A stretch of 64,000 nucleotides of DNA from Streptomyces sp. 1-11 (GCF_007176755.1 NZ_BJTV01000003.1:310001-374000), one strand, 5' to 3'. Shown: positions 17,672 to 27,115, numbered from the stretch's first letter. Numbers and translations are program-made. Notes: generated from the sequence alone by a model not told the origin.

Positions 17672-19791
17672 TGCGTACAGGCGAGCCCCTGCCGTCCGTC
17701 GGTGACGTCCTCGCCGCCCTCGCGACCGGGCTGTGGCACTGGGACACGGCCGCCGGCCTGGTCACCGTCGACGCGGAGGCGGCGCGGCTGCTCGGGCTGC
17801 CCGCGCGGCCGGTCACCCTCACGGAGAACGAGACCCGGGCCCGGCTGCACCCGGAGGACTGGAACGAGATCACCGGAGTGGTGCCGCTGGCGGTCGACGA
17901 GGGCACGCTCGCCGAGGTGCGCATCCGGATCATCGACGAGGAGGGCCGGGTCGTACGGGTCGTGCGCAGCCGGTCGAAGCCGTCCTTCGACCCGGACCGG
18001 CGGGCCTACGAGCTGATCGGCACGCTCCAGGAGGTCACCGAGCCCACCCCCGGCACGGCGGCGGCCCGCAACGCGGTGACCGGCGACTGGCGGCGCTCAC
18101 GGGAGGCGTTCCTGCTGGACGCCGGCCGGGCCCTGGCGGAGGCGCGGTCCACGGCGGAGGTGCTGCGGGTCGCGGCCGGGCTGTCCATGCCCGGGTTCAC
18201 CCCGGACGGGCTCGCGGTGTTCGGCGTGGAGGGCGACCGGCTGACGGTGATCGGCCACCACGGGCAGCAGCCCGGCGAGGACCGCCCCTTCCTGCACATG
18301 CCGCTCACCGCGGACTACCCGGCGGCCGAGGTGGTCCGCACCGGCCGGGCCGTCTACCTCTCCTCCCCCGAGCAGTACCGGTCCCGCTACCCCGTCACCT
18401 GGCCGCTCGCCCGGCACTTCGAGCGCCGCTCCTGGGCGTTCCTGCCGCTGACCTCGGCCGGGCGCACCATGGGCGCATGGATGGCGGCCTTCACCTACCC
18501 GGTGGCCTTCACCCCCGACGAGCGCGCGGTCCTGACCACGGTCGCCCGGATGCTGGCCCAGGCCCTGAACCGGGCCGGCGCAGCCGACACCCAGCGGGAG
18601 CTGACCGAGGGCCTGCAGCGCTCCATGCTGCCGTCCCTCGGCCCGGAGATCCCCGGGATGACGGTGGCGGCCCGCTACATCCCGACCGGTGGCGGGCTCC
18701 AGGTCGGCGGCGACTGGTACGACATGATCCCGCTGCCCGCGGGGAGGTTCGCGCTGGCCATCGGCGACGTCCAGGGCCACGACGTCCGCGCGGCCGGCCT
18801 GATGGGGCAGCTGCGGATCGCGCTGCGCGCCTACGCCTCCGAGGGCCACCGCCCGGACGCCGTGCTCTCCCGCGCCGCCCGCTTCCTGCACGGCATCACG
18901 CACGACGAGCACATGACCGACCTGCGCTTCGCGACCTGCCTCTACGTCGAGGCCGACCCGGCCACCGGCGTGCTGGAGATCGCCCGCGCCGGGCACCCGG
19001 ACCCGGCGATCCGGATGGCCGACGGCACGGTGATGATGCGGCCGACGGCGGGCGGCGTGCCGCTGGGCGTCGACCCGGACGCCGACTACCCGACCACCCG
19101 GTTCCCGCTGGAGCCCGGCGAGACCCTGATGCTGTGCACCGACGGCCTGATCGAGACCGGCGGCCACGACATGGAGAGCGGCTGGCGGCGCATCCGCGCG
19201 ATCCTCGAGGACCACCGGGGCGATCTGGAGTCGATGGCCGACGCGCTGGTGCAGGGCGTGCACGGGCCGTCCTCGCACCACACCACCGGACCGCTCGCCG
19301 ACCGCCGCGAGGACGACATCGCGCTGCTGCTGCTGTGCCGTGGCGCGGGCGGCGGCCGCGACGGCGTCCCGGTTCCGCCGTCCCGGCTGCGGCGCACCCT
19401 GCTGCCGGTGGCCCAGGACGAGCCCGAGCGGATCGCCGAGGCCCGTCGGCACCTGCGGGAGCTGCTGCACGACTGGGCGTCGGCGGAGCAGGTGGACTCC
19501 GCGGTGCTGCTGGTCTCCGAGATGGTCACCAACGTCCTCGTGCACACCGACGCCGACGCGCTGCTGTCCGCCGAGGTCGCGGGCGAGCCGGGCGGGCGCC
19601 GGCTGCGGGTGGAGGTCACGGACTCCGGCGACGACCTCCCGCACCGGCGCCGGCCCGGGGAACTGGCCTCCTCCGGCCGCGGCCTGATGCTGATCGAACT
19701 GCTCGCGGACCTGTGGGGCGTGGACCCCCGGGGCAAGGGCAAGAGCATCTGGTTCGAGCTCTACGAGTCCGACGGCCCGGCCGCCGTGTGA
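17671..19791 (+). CDS. SpoIIE-type PP2C phosphatase with PAS, GAF and anti-sigma-like ATPase domains
   Basis: The 706-residue cytoplasmic regulator combines four modules. They are a PAS-like domain (about 10-115), a GAF domain (about 150-295), a PP2C/SpoIIE phosphatase (about 320-555, with GGDWYDMI and IGDVQGHD metal ligands) and an RsbW-like HATPase_c (about 575-700, N box SEMVTNVLVHTD). Such proteins are abundant in streptomycetes. They both dephosphorylate anti-anti-sigma factors and may phosphorylate or bind sigma regulators, linking a signal sensed by PAS/GAF to sigma-factor choice. No partner STAS protein is nearby. Its last 31 bp overlap the convergent exporter gene. Confidence 0.9.
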   Translation: MRTGEPLPSVGDVLAALATGLWHWDTAAGLVTVDAEAARLLGLPARPVTLTENETRARLHPEDWNEITGVVPLAVDEGTLAEVRIRIIDEEGRVVRVVRSRSKPSFDPDRRAYELIGTLQEVTEPTPGTAAARNAVTGDWRRSREAFLLDAGRALAEARSTAEVLRVAAGLSMPGFTPDGLAVFGVEGDRLTVIGHHGQQPGEDRPFLHMPLTADYPAAEVVRTGRAVYLSSPEQYRSRYPVTWPLARHFERRSWAFLPLTSAGRTMGAWMAAFTYPVAFTPDERAVLTTVARMLAQALNRAGAADTQRELTEGLQRSMLPSLGPEIPGMTVAARYIPTGGGLQVGGDWYDMIPLPAGRFALAIGDVQGHDVRAAGLMGQLRIALRAYASEGHRPDAVLSRAARFLHGITHDEHMTDLRFATCLYVEADPATGVLEIARAGHPDPAIRMADGTVMMRPTAGGVPLGVDPDADYPTTRFPLEPGETLMLCTDGLIETGGHDMESGWRRIRAILEDHRGDLESMADALVQGVHGPSSHHTTGPLADRREDDIALLLLCRGAGGGRDGVPVPPSRLRRTLLPVAQDEPERIAEARRHLRELLHDWASAEQVDSAVLLVSEMVTNVLVHTDADALLSAEVAGEPGGRRLRVEVTDSGDDLPHRRRPGELASSGRGLMLIELLADLWGVDPRGKGKSIWFELYESDGPAAV

Positions 19792-20807
19792 CGCTCGCGC
19801 AGCTCGCTGACGACCCCGACGGCGGCCGCGGTCAGCGGCACCGAGAGCAGGATGCCGACGATGCCCGCCACGGACGCCCCGGCGGTGATGGCCAGCAGCA
19901 CCACCGCGGGATGCATCTGCACGGTCCGGCTCTGGATGACCGGCTGGAGCACGTGCCCCTCCAGCACCTGCACAGCGAGCACCACGCCGAGCGCCCAGAG
20001 TGCGATCACGAAACCGCGGTCGGCGAGCGCGACCAGCACGGCCACCGTCCCGGAGATGAAGGCGCCCAGGTAGGGGATGTAGGCGCCGACGAAGACGAGC
20101 GCGCCGAGCCCGATCGCGCCGGGCACCCGCAGGATCAGCAGGCCGACGGTGATGCAGACGGCGTCGATGAGGGCGATCACCGTGGTGCCCCGCATGAACC
20201 CCTGCACCGCCCCGAAGGCGCGCCGGGCCATCGCCTCCAGCGCCTCGCCGCGGGCGCCCGGCGCCACGGACCGCAGGGCGGCCACCGCGCGGTGCGAGTC
20301 GCGCAGGAAGAAGAAGACGAGCAGCAGCGCGAGCAGCGCCATCGCCAGGTACTCGCCCACGACGCCGACCCCGCTGAGGACGTTGGAGGCCGCGGTCCCG
20401 CCGTACTTGCCCAGCAGCTTCCTGGCGTTGCCGATCAGGTCGTCGAGACCGGTGCCGGCGGCCCCGAAGTGCTTCGTCAGGGCCCTGACGGCCTGCCGTA
20501 CGGAGGCGATGATCTGGTCACCGGTGTCGACGAGCGCGGCGACCACGATGTACACGGCGCCGCCGACGACGGCCAGCACGGCGACGCAGGTCAGCCCGGC
20601 GGCGAGCGAGCGCTGCACCCTGGCCCGCAGCAGCCGCCGGTACAGCGGCCCGAGCAGCGCCGTGCCGAGCAGCGCGAGCAGGACCGGCACGACGGCGGTG
20701 CGCAGCACCTCGCACAGCCGGATCACGATCCACCCGACCCCGGCGACCAGCAGCAAGACGGCACACCAGGCGGCGAGACGGCGCACGGACTCGGGCAACA
20801 GCGGCAC
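19761..20807 (-). CDS. AI-2E family (PerM/TqsA-like) membrane transporter
   Basis: The 348-residue protein has about eight membrane helices and the family pattern: two N-terminal helices, a large soluble segment (about 95-145), then a C-terminal bundle. That bundle contains GAYIPYLGAF and LEGHVLQPVIQSRTVQMHPA, the signature region of AI-2E/PerM proteins. These export or exchange small molecules or ions, and the substrate here is unknown. The TAG stop at 19761 lies inside the convergent phosphatase gene, a 31-bp overlap. Confidence 0.88.
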   Translation of the reverse strand: MPLLPESVRRLAAWCAVLLLVAGVGWIVIRLCEVLRTAVVPVLLALLGTALLGPLYRRLLRARVQRSLAAGLTCVAVLAVVGGAVYIVVAALVDTGDQIIASVRQAVRALTKHFGAAGTGLDDLIGNARKLLGKYGGTAASNVLSGVGVVGEYLAMALLALLLVFFFLRDSHRAVAALRSVAPGARGEALEAMARRAFGAVQGFMRGTTVIALIDAVCITVGLLILRVPGAIGLGALVFVGAYIPYLGAFISGTVAVLVALADRGFVIALWALGVVLAVQVLEGHVLQPVIQSRTVQMHPAVVLLAITAGASVAGIVGILLSVPLTAAAVGVVSELRERHTAAGPSDS

Positions 20808-20942
20808 AGCCCCAGCCGACCACGCCCCGGGCCCGTCTGTCCTGCCGCACGGGCCCGGCCGGGTGAGGGGCGCGGCATCCGGCGCCCGGACGGCCGCCGC
20901 CCGGGCCGCTGGGTGCGCGGTCCGGGCGACGGGACGGGCGGA

Positions 20943-21033
20943 TCAGGCCGTCGGGGCCTTCGGGGTCAGGCCTGGGGGCCTTCGGGGTCAGGCCTGGGGG
21001 CCGTTCAGGGTCAGGCCTGGGGGCCGTTCGGGG
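20943..21033 (-). repeat. Four tandem 22-23-bp copies of the end of the pirin gene
   Basis: Units begin at 20943, 20966, 20988 and 21011, with periods of 23, 22 and 23 bp. The right-most unit is the coding end of the pirin gene with its TGA (21011-21013). The other three lie just downstream and each carries a copy of that TGA. The array looks like a slippage expansion of the gene tail. Confidence 0.8.
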
Positions 21034-21988
21034 TCATGCCGTGGACGGCCGGGACCGTGCCGAGGCGGCCCTTCTGGAAGTCCTCGAACGCCTGCATCAG
21101 CTCGTCCTTGGTGTTCATGACGAACGGGCCGTAGTGGGCCATGGGCTCACGGATCGGCTGCCCGCCGAGCAGGACGACCTCCAGGTCCGGGGTGTTGGAG
21201 TCCTGCTTCTCGTCCGCCCGGACGGTGAGGGAGCCGCCCGCGCCGAAGACGGCGGTCTGGCCGAGGCGGATCGGCCGGCGCTCGGCGCCGACGCTGCCGC
21301 GGCCGGCCATGACGTAGGCGAGGCCGTTGAAGTCCTCGCGCCAGGGCAGGGTGATCTCGGCGCCCGGGGCGAGGGTCGCGTGGATCATCGTGATCGGCGT
21401 GTGGGTGATGCCGGGGCCCGCGTGGCCGTCGAGCTCGCCCGCGATCACGCGCAGCAGCGCGCCGCCGTCCGGGCTCGTCAGGAGCTGGACGCTGCCGCCG
21501 CGGATGTCCTGGTAGCGCGGGGCCATCATCTTGTCCTTGGCCGGGAGGTTCACCCAGAGCTGCAGCCCGTGGAAGAGGCCGCCGGACATGACGAGCTGCT
21601 CCGGCGGGGCCTCGATGTGCAGCAGGCCCGAGCCCGCGGTCATCCACTGGGTGTCGCCGTTGGTGATGGTGCCGCCACCGCCGTTGGAGTCCTGGTGGTC
21701 GAAGATCCCGTCGATGATGTAGGTGACGGTCTCGAAGCCGCGGTGCGGGTGCCAGGGGGTGCCCTTGGGCTCGCCCGGCGCGTACTCCACCTCACCCATC
21801 TGGTCCATCATGATGAACGGGTCGAGGTGCCGGTAGTTGATCCCGGCGAACGCCCGGCGCACCGGGAAGCCCTCGCCCTCGAAACCGCCCGGGGCGGTCG
21901 TGACGGTGAGCACGGGCCGTGCCACCGCGTCGGCGGGAGCGGTCACGCGGGGCAGGGTCAGCGGGTTCTCGACGGTCACTGCAGGCAT
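21011..21988 (-). CDS. Pirin family protein
   Basis: This 325-residue bicupin has the pirin signature and metal ligands in the N-terminal cupin (TPWHPHRGFETVTYII, then HIEAPPE). The C-terminal cupin retains GRGSVG-type turns. Pirins are iron-binding proteins acting as quercetinases or as modulators of metabolic enzymes such as pyruvate dehydrogenase; the role here is not known. ATG 21988 is chosen because AAGGAGGT lies just upstream. The last bases belong to a tandem repeat. Confidence 0.9.
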   Translation of the reverse strand: MPAVTVENPLTLPRVTAPADAVARPVLTVTTAPGGFEGEGFPVRRAFAGINYRHLDPFIMMDQMGEVEYAPGEPKGTPWHPHRGFETVTYIIDGIFDHQDSNGGGGTITNGDTQWMTAGSGLLHIEAPPEQLVMSGGLFHGLQLWVNLPAKDKMMAPRYQDIRGGSVQLLTSPDGGALLRVIAGELDGHAGPGITHTPITMIHATLAPGAEITLPWREDFNGLAYVMAGRGSVGAERRPIRLGQTAVFGAGGSLTVRADEKQDSNTPDLEVVLLGGQPIREPMAHYGPFVMNTKDELMQAFEDFQKGRLGTVPAVHGMTPNGPQA

Positions 21989-22011
21989 GGTCGGTACCTC
22001 CTTGTGCGCCC

Positions 22012-22034
22012 AGTTTAGTTGAGCGTTGAACTTT
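22012..22034 (-). promoter_or_regulatory. Imperfect palindrome upstream of the pirin gene
   Basis: AGTTGAGCGTTGAACT (22017-22032) has outer AGTT/AACT symmetry and an embedded TTGA-GCG-TTGA repeat. It lies 24-46 bp upstream of the pirin start in an otherwise GC-rich gap. An operator is possible, and its regulator is unknown. Confidence 0.35.
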
Positions 22035-22053
22035 CTGCCACCCCACAACAGAA

Positions 22054-22083
22054 CGAGCCCGGAGGGCATTCCCTCCGGGCTCG
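22054..22083 (-). terminator. Terminator of the SseB-domain gene
   Basis: A perfect 13-bp stem (CGAGCCCGGAGGG at 22054-22066 and its complement at 22071-22083) has a CATT loop. It lies 53 bp past the stop codon on the minus strand. Confidence 0.8.
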
Positions 22084-22135
22084 CGACGGTGTGCGGGCGC
22101 GGCCGCCGGCCGCGCCGCAACGGCGGAGCCGGCGT

Positions 22136-22609
22136 CTAGCCGTACATGCGGCGCATGGCGAAGTCGACCATCTGCTCGACCGCCTTGGCGTCGAACACCA
22201 TCCGGTGCTCGCCCTCCATGTCCAGGACGAAGCCGTAGCCGCTCGGCAGCAGGTCGATCACCTCGGCGCCGGTGATCACGAAGTACTTGGACTCCTTGCC
22301 CGCGTACCGGCGCAGCTCCTTGAGCGAGGTGAACATCGGGATCACCGGCTGCTGGGTGTTGTGCAGGGCCAGGAAGCCCGGGGTGTCGCCGCGCGGGCAG
22401 TAGACCTTCGAGGTGGCGAAGATCTGCTGGAAGTCCTCGGCGGGCATCTGGCCGGTGGTGAAGGCGCGCACCGCGTCCGCGAGTGAGGGTGGGGACGGCT
22501 CCGGATAGAGCGGCGGCTGCTGTCCGTACCCGCCGGCACCGCCCTGCTGCGGAGGGACGTAACTCTGCTGAGCGGCGCCACCGTCCATGGGCTGGCCGTA
22601 TCCGTACAT
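22136..22609 (-). CDS. SseB-domain protein
   Basis: The 157-residue protein has a Gln/Gly/Tyr/Pro-rich N-terminus (about 1-40) and an SseB-like domain. That domain is recognised by VYCPRGDTPGFLAL, PVIPMFTSLKEL and the GYGFVLDMEGEHRM strand. The domain was named from enhanced serine-sensitivity protein B. In actinobacteria it occurs in many small proteins of unknown function. There is no signal peptide or membrane helix. It is divergent from the acyl-CoA dehydrogenase. Confidence 0.78.
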   Translation of the reverse strand: MYGYGQPMDGGAAQQSYVPPQQGGAGGYGQQPPLYPEPSPPSLADAVRAFTTGQMPAEDFQQIFATSKVYCPRGDTPGFLALHNTQQPVIPMFTSLKELRRYAGKESKYFVITGAEVIDLLPSGYGFVLDMEGEHRMVFDAKAVEQMVDFAMRRMYG

Positions 22610-22659
22610 GCGCAGAAGAGTACTCAGTCACAGATGACCGGATCGGGCTTGCGTCTTAT

Positions 22660-22675
22660 TACCGACGGGTAGCAT
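22660..22675 (+). promoter_or_regulatory. Operator-like inverted repeat over a -10 box upstream of the acyl-CoA dehydrogenase
   Basis: TACCGACGGGTA (22660-22671) is an inverted repeat (TACC-N4-GGTA) that runs into the -10 candidate TAGCAT (22670-22675). A repressor bound here would block the fadE-like promoter. Fatty-acid regulators are likely candidates, but the identity is unknown. Confidence 0.4.
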
Positions 22676-22752
22676 CATCGGAACTACTTGTTGGTACGTG
22701 AACCAGATGCGAGGAGACAGTGCCTCGCCGAGTCCGATACGGAGCCGTCACC

Positions 22753-24579
22753 ATGGGGCACTACAAGTCGAACCTCCGCGACATCGAGTTCAACCTGTTC
22801 GAAGTACTCGGACGCGACAAGCTGTACGGCACCGGCCCGTTCGGCGAGATGGACGCGGACACCGCCAGGAGCGTCCTCGAGGAGCTGACGCGCCTGGCGG
22901 AGAACGAGCTGGCCGAGTCCTTCGCGGACGCCGACCGCAACCCGCCCGTCTTCGACCCGGAGACGAACACCGCGCCGGTCCCGGCGTCCTTCAAGAAGAG
23001 CTACAAGGCCTTCATGGAGTCCGAGTACTGGCGCCTGGGCCTGCCCGAGGAGATCGGCGGCACCACTGCCCCGCCGTCCCTGATCTGGGCCTACGCCGAG
23101 CTGGTCCTCGGCGCGAACCCGGCCGTGTGGATGTACTCCTCCGGCCCGGCGTTCGCCGGCATCCTCTTCGACGAGGGCAACGACGTCCAGAAGAAGATCG
23201 CGCAGATCGCCGTCGAGCGCACCTGGGGCTCCACGATGGTGCTCACCGAGCCCGACGCGGGCTCCGACGTGGGCGCCGGCCGCACCAAGGCCGTGCAGCA
23301 GGAGGACGGCTCCTGGCACATCGAGGGCGTGAAGCGCTTCATCACCTCCGGTGAGCACGACATGGAGGAGAACATCCTCCACTACGTGCTCGCCCGCCCC
23401 GAGGGCGCCGGCCCCGGCACCAAGGGCCTGTCCCTCTTCCTCGTCCCGAAGTACCTCTTCGACTTCGAGACCGGCGAGCTGGGCGAGCGCAACGGCGTCT
23501 ACGCCACCAACGTCGAGCACAAGATGGGCCTGAAGGCCTCCAACACCTGCGAGATGACCTTCGGCGACCGGCACCCCGCCAAGGGATGGCTGATCGGTGA
23601 CAAGCACGACGGCATCCGCCAGATGTTCCGCATCATCGAGTTCGCCCGCATGATGGTCGGCACGAAGGCGATCTCCACCCTCTCCACGGGCTACCTCAAC
23701 GCCCTGGAGTACGCCAAGGAGCGCGTCCAGGGCCCGGACCTGGCGAACTTCATGGACAAGACCGCGCCCAAGGTCACCATCACGCACCACCCCGACGTCC
23801 GCCGCTCGCTGATGACGCAGAAGGCGTACGCCGAAGGCATGCGCGCCCTCGTCCTCTACACGGCCTCGGTCCAGGACGCCATCGCCGTCAAGGAGGCGAA
23901 CGGCGAGGACGCCAAGACCGAGCACGCGCTCAACGACCTGCTCCTGCCGATCGTCAAGGGCTACGGCTCCGAGAAGGGCTACGAGCAGCTCGCCCAGTCG
24001 CTGCAGACCTTCGGCGGCTCCGGCTTCCTGCAGGAGTACCCGATCGAGCAGTACATCCGCGACGCCAAGATCGACACCCTGTACGAGGGCACGACCGCGA
24101 TCCAGGGCCAGGACTTCTTCTTCCGGAAGATCGTCCGCAACCAGGGCGCCGCGCTGAACTCGCTCGCCGAGGACATCAAGAAGTTCCTGGCGCTCGGCAC
24201 CGGCGGCGAGGAGCTGGCGGGCGCCCGCGAGCACCTCGCGAAGGCGGCCGTCGAGCTGGAGGCCATCGTCGGCCTGATGCTGACCGACCTCGCGGCCACC
24301 GAGCAGGACGTCAAGAACATCTACAAGGTGGGCCTGAACACCAGCCGCCTGCTGCTCGCCTCCGGTGACGTCGTGGTCGGCTACCTGCTGCTGAAGGGCG
24401 CCGCCGTCGCCGCCGAGAAGCTGCAGACGGCCTCGGCGAAGGACCAGGCGTTCTACACCGGCAAGATCGCGGCGGCGAAGTTCTTCGCGGCCAACGTGCT
24501 GCCGGGCGTCACCCTGGCCCGCAAGATCGCGGAGGGCGTCGAGCTCGACCTGATGGAGCTGGACGAGGCCGCCTTCTAG
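22753..24579 (+). CDS. Acyl-CoA dehydrogenase, long (DmdC/FadE-like) form
   Basis: This 608-residue flavoenzyme catalyses the first oxidation of acyl-CoA beta-oxidation. It shows the acyl-CoA dehydrogenase fold with an extra C-terminal helical domain, the layout of the approximately 600-residue DmdC-like group. Signatures are [13 protein letters not shown], the FAD-binding QTFGGSGF and the active-site region [18 protein letters not shown] 22753 (GGAG 8 nt upstream) starts the conserved [18 protein letters not shown] at 22720 behind GAGGAG is a possible earlier start. It is monocistronic, with a terminator at 24637. Confidence 0.92.
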   Translation: MGHYKSNLRDIEFNLFEVLGRDKLYGTGPFGEMDADTARSVLEELTRLAENELAESFADADRNPPVFDPETNTAPVPASFKKSYKAFMESEYWRLGLPEEIGGTTAPPSLIWAYAELVLGANPAVWMYSSGPAFAGILFDEGNDVQKKIAQIAVERTWGSTMVLTEPDAGSDVGAGRTKAVQQEDGSWHIEGVKRFITSGEHDMEENILHYVLARPEGAGPGTKGLSLFLVPKYLFDFETGELGERNGVYATNVEHKMGLKASNTCEMTFGDRHPAKGWLIGDKHDGIRQMFRIIEFARMMVGTKAISTLSTGYLNALEYAKERVQGPDLANFMDKTAPKVTITHHPDVRRSLMTQKAYAEGMRALVLYTASVQDAIAVKEANGEDAKTEHALNDLLLPIVKGYGSEKGYEQLAQSLQTFGGSGFLQEYPIEQYIRDAKIDTLYEGTTAIQGQDFFFRKIVRNQGAALNSLAEDIKKFLALGTGGEELAGAREHLAKAAVELEAIVGLMLTDLAATEQDVKNIYKVGLNTSRLLLASGDVVVGYLLLKGAAVAAEKLQTASAKDQAFYTGKIAAAKFFAANVLPGVTLARKIAEGVELDLMELDEAAF

Positions 24580-24636
24580 GACGGACCCGGGCCGGCCGCG
24601 CGCCGGACGGCCCGTTCCGCGTCCACCGACCGCGGT

Positions 24637-24671
24637 CGTGGGCCCGCTCCCGTTCCGGGGGCGGGCCCACG
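24637..24671 (+). terminator. Terminator after the acyl-CoA dehydrogenase
   Basis: A 15-bp stem (24637-24651 with 24657-24671, one G-U pair) closes a 5-nt loop. Confidence 0.78.
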
Positions 24672-24691
24672 CACGTCGTTAAGGTAAGCCC

Positions 24692-25990
24692 ATGAGCGCA
24701 GCAGCCCGCTTCGACCGCGGCCACACCGACGACCTGATGTCCTTCCTGGCGGCGAGCCCGTCGCCGTACCACGCCGTGGCGAACACCGCCGAGCGGCTGG
24801 AGAAGGCCGGCTTCAGGCAGGTCGCCGAGACGGACGCCTGGGACGGTACGAGCGGCGGCAAGTACGTGCTGCGCGGCGGCGCGATCGTCGCCTGGTACGT
24901 CCCCGAGGGCGCCGCGCCGCACACCCCCTTCCGCATCATCGGCGCCCACACCGACTCGCCGAACCTGCGGGTCAAGCCGCTGCCCGACACCGGCGCCCAC
25001 GGCTGGCGGCAGGTCGCGGTGGAGATCTACGGCGGTCCCCTGCTGAACTCCTGGCTCGACCGGGACCTGGGCCTGGCCGGCCGGCTGACCCTGCGCGACG
25101 GCAGCGCCGTCCTCGTCGACGTGAACCGCCCGCTGCTGCGGGTGCCGCAGCTCGCCATCCACTTGGACCGCGCGGTCAACAGCGACGGCCTCAAGCTCGA
25201 CAAGCAGCGCCACCTGCAGCCCGTCTGGGGACTCGGCGACGACCTGCGCGACGGCGGCCTGATCGCCTTCCTGGAGGAGGAGGCCGGGCTGGCCGCCGGC
25301 TCGGTGGCCGGCTGGGACCTCATGGTGCACCCGGTGGAGGCGCCGGCCTACCTCGGCCGGGACCGTGAACTGGTCGCCGGCCCCCGGATGGACAACCTGC
25401 TGTCCGTGCACGCCGGCACGGCCGCCCTGGCCGCCGCCGCGTCATCGGGCGCCGCGCTCGGCCACATCCCCGTGCTGGCCGCCTTCGACCACGAGGAGAA
25501 CGGCTCGCAGTCGGACACCGGCGCGGACGGCCCGCTGCTCGGCTCGGTCCTGGAGCGCTCGGTGTTCGCACGCGGCGGCTCCTACGAGGACCGGGCGCGC
25601 GCCTTCGCCGGCACCGTCTGCCTGTCCTCCGACACCGGCCACGCCGTCCACCCCAACTACGCCGAGCGGCACGACCCGACGCACCACCCGCGGGTCAACG
25701 GCGGGCCGATTCTGAAGGTCAACGTCAACAACCGCTACGCCACGGACGGTTCGGGCCGCGCGGTGTTCACCGCCGCCTGCGAGCGGGCGGGCGTCCCGTT
25801 CCAGAGCTTCGTGTCCAACAACTCCATGCCGTGCGGCACCACCATCGGCCCGATCACCGCGGCCCGGCACGGCATCCGCACCGTCGACATCGGCGTGGCG
25901 ATCCTGTCGATGCACAGCGCGCGTGAACTGTGCGGCGCCGACGACCCGTTCCTGCTGGCGAACGCCCTGGTGGCGTTCCTGGAGGACTGA
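24692..25990 (+). CDS. M18 family aminopeptidase
   Basis: The 432-residue cytoplasmic metallopeptidase removes N-terminal, often acidic, residues from peptides. Dinuclear zinc ligands are visible in IIGAHTDSPNLR, DHEENGSQS and the C-terminal SMHSARELCG histidine. The SPYHAV start and RMDNLLSVHAG are typical of M18 (aspartyl aminopeptidase/ApeB) enzymes. Length is normal. No ribosome-binding site of note is seen; ATG 24692 agrees with the family N-terminus. Confidence 0.93.
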   Translation: MSAAARFDRGHTDDLMSFLAASPSPYHAVANTAERLEKAGFRQVAETDAWDGTSGGKYVLRGGAIVAWYVPEGAAPHTPFRIIGAHTDSPNLRVKPLPDTGAHGWRQVAVEIYGGPLLNSWLDRDLGLAGRLTLRDGSAVLVDVNRPLLRVPQLAIHLDRAVNSDGLKLDKQRHLQPVWGLGDDLRDGGLIAFLEEEAGLAAGSVAGWDLMVHPVEAPAYLGRDRELVAGPRMDNLLSVHAGTAALAAAASSGAALGHIPVLAAFDHEENGSQSDTGADGPLLGSVLERSVFARGGSYEDRARAFAGTVCLSSDTGHAVHPNYAERHDPTHHPRVNGGPILKVNVNNRYATDGSGRAVFTAACERAGVPFQSFVSNNSMPCGTTIGPITAARHGIRTVDIGVAILSMHSARELCGADDPFLLANALVAFLED

Positions 25991-26121
25991 GCCGCGCCGT
26001 CCGGGCCGCCCCGGCCCGGCCCCTGAGCGACCGTCACGAGCCGCCCCCACACATGTTCGGGGCGGCTCCGGGTACCCGGAGCGCACCGGAGATTCCGGAA
26101 CCGGAAGGGGAGGCGACGACA

Positions 26122-26376
26122 ATGGGCCTCGGCGGTTGCATCATCCTCATCGCCCTGGGTGCCATCCTGACGTTCGCGACGGACTGGCACATGCAGGGAG
26201 TCAACCTCGACCTCGTCGGGATCATCTTCATGGCCGTCGGTCTCATCGGCATCGCCACGTTCAGCGGCATCGCACGGCGCCGCCGGGTCGTGGTGCCGTC
26301 GACGCCGGTGGTCGAGGAGGAACCGCACCACCACCACCACGCCCGCGACGGCTACACCGACGGCTACGGCGTGTGA
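26122..26376 (+). CDS. Small two-helix membrane protein (DUF6458-like)
   Basis: The 84-residue protein consists of two membrane helices (MGLGGCIILIALGAILTF and IIFMAVGLIGIATF) with a charged linker, followed by a cytoplasmic tail containing six successive His and a Gly/Tyr end. The arrangement matches the actinobacterial DUF6458 group, whose function is unknown. AAGGGGAGG precedes ATG 26122. Confidence 0.72.
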   Translation: MGLGGCIILIALGAILTFATDWHMQGVNLDLVGIIFMAVGLIGIATFSGIARRRRVVVPSTPVVEEEPHHHHHARDGYTDGYGV

Positions 26377-26437
26377 GGGTCCCCCGGCCCGGCGACGGCT
26401 TTGTGACGACCGCCCGGCGCCGGGGAACGGTGACCGT

Positions 26438-26929
26438 ATGAGATTCCTCGTACGCGACCGGCTCCTCGGCATCGGTGACGACTACTGGATCGAGGACGAA
26501 CACGGCCAGAAGGTGTTCCTCGTCGACGGCAAGGCCATGCGGCTGCGGGACACCTTCGAGCTGAAGGACGCCCAGGGGCGCGTCCTCATCGACATCCACC
26601 AGAAGATGTTCGCCCTGCGCGACACCATGGTGATCGAACGGGACGGCGAGGGCCTGGCCACGATCCGGCGCAAACGCCTGTCCCTGCTGCGCAACCACTA
26701 CCGGGTGTCCCTGGCCGACGGCACCGACCTGGACGTCAGCGGCAAGATCCTCGACCGTGAGTTCGCCGTCGAGTACGACGGCGAACTCCTCGCCGTCATC
26801 TCACGGCGCTGGCTGCACCTCCGGGAGACGTACGGCGTCGACGTCGTCCGGGACGACGCGGACCCCGCGTTGCTGATCGCGGTGGCGGTGTGCGTGATCC
26901 ACCTTGCGGAGAAGGAGCGCGAGGACTGA
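26438..26929 (+). CDS. LURP-one-related (tubby-like) protein
   Basis: The 163-residue protein is made of repeated beta-strand units (VRDRLLGIGDDYWIEDEHG, KVFLVDGKA, FALRDTMVIERDG) that give the LURP-one/tubby-C-like barrel. A final hydrophobic helix (LLIAVAVCVIHLAEKE) fills such barrels. Bacterial members have no established function; a lipid-binding or membrane-associated role is assumed by analogy. It stands alone, 61 bp after the DUF6458-like gene and in the same direction. Confidence 0.75.
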   Translation: MRFLVRDRLLGIGDDYWIEDEHGQKVFLVDGKAMRLRDTFELKDAQGRVLIDIHQKMFALRDTMVIERDGEGLATIRRKRLSLLRNHYRVSLADGTDLDVSGKILDREFAVEYDGELLAVISRRWLHLRETYGVDVVRDDADPALLIAVAVCVIHLAEKERED

Positions 26930-26982
26930 GCACCGGGGCCGCGGCCGGGTGGGACCCCGGCGGCGGCCCCGGCCCCGTGACG

Positions 26983-27115
26983 GCCGAGCGGCGCGGCGGT
27001 TCAGCGGCGGCCGAGCGGCGTTGCGGTTCAGCGGCGGCCGAGCGGCGTTGCGGTTCAGCGGCGTTGCGGTTCAGCGGCGTTGCGGTTCAGCGGCAGCGGC
27101 GGTCAGCGGCGCGGC
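26983..27115. repeat. Tandem repeats after the nitrilase-type gene
   Basis: About three copies of a 27-bp unit (GCCGAGCGGCGTTGCGGTTC plus 7 bp) are followed by 16-bp units (GCGTTGCGGTTCAGCG) at 27061-27092 and degenerate copies to about 27115. The array runs into the last codons and TGA of the minus-strand nitrilase-type gene (stop at 27103). In reverse, many units contain the TGA of that end. Confidence 0.75.

Noticed and set aside
26983..27115. CRISPR-like repeat array
   Set aside because: Units are 16-27 bp, directly adjacent without spacers, and grow from the end of a gene. There are no cas genes.
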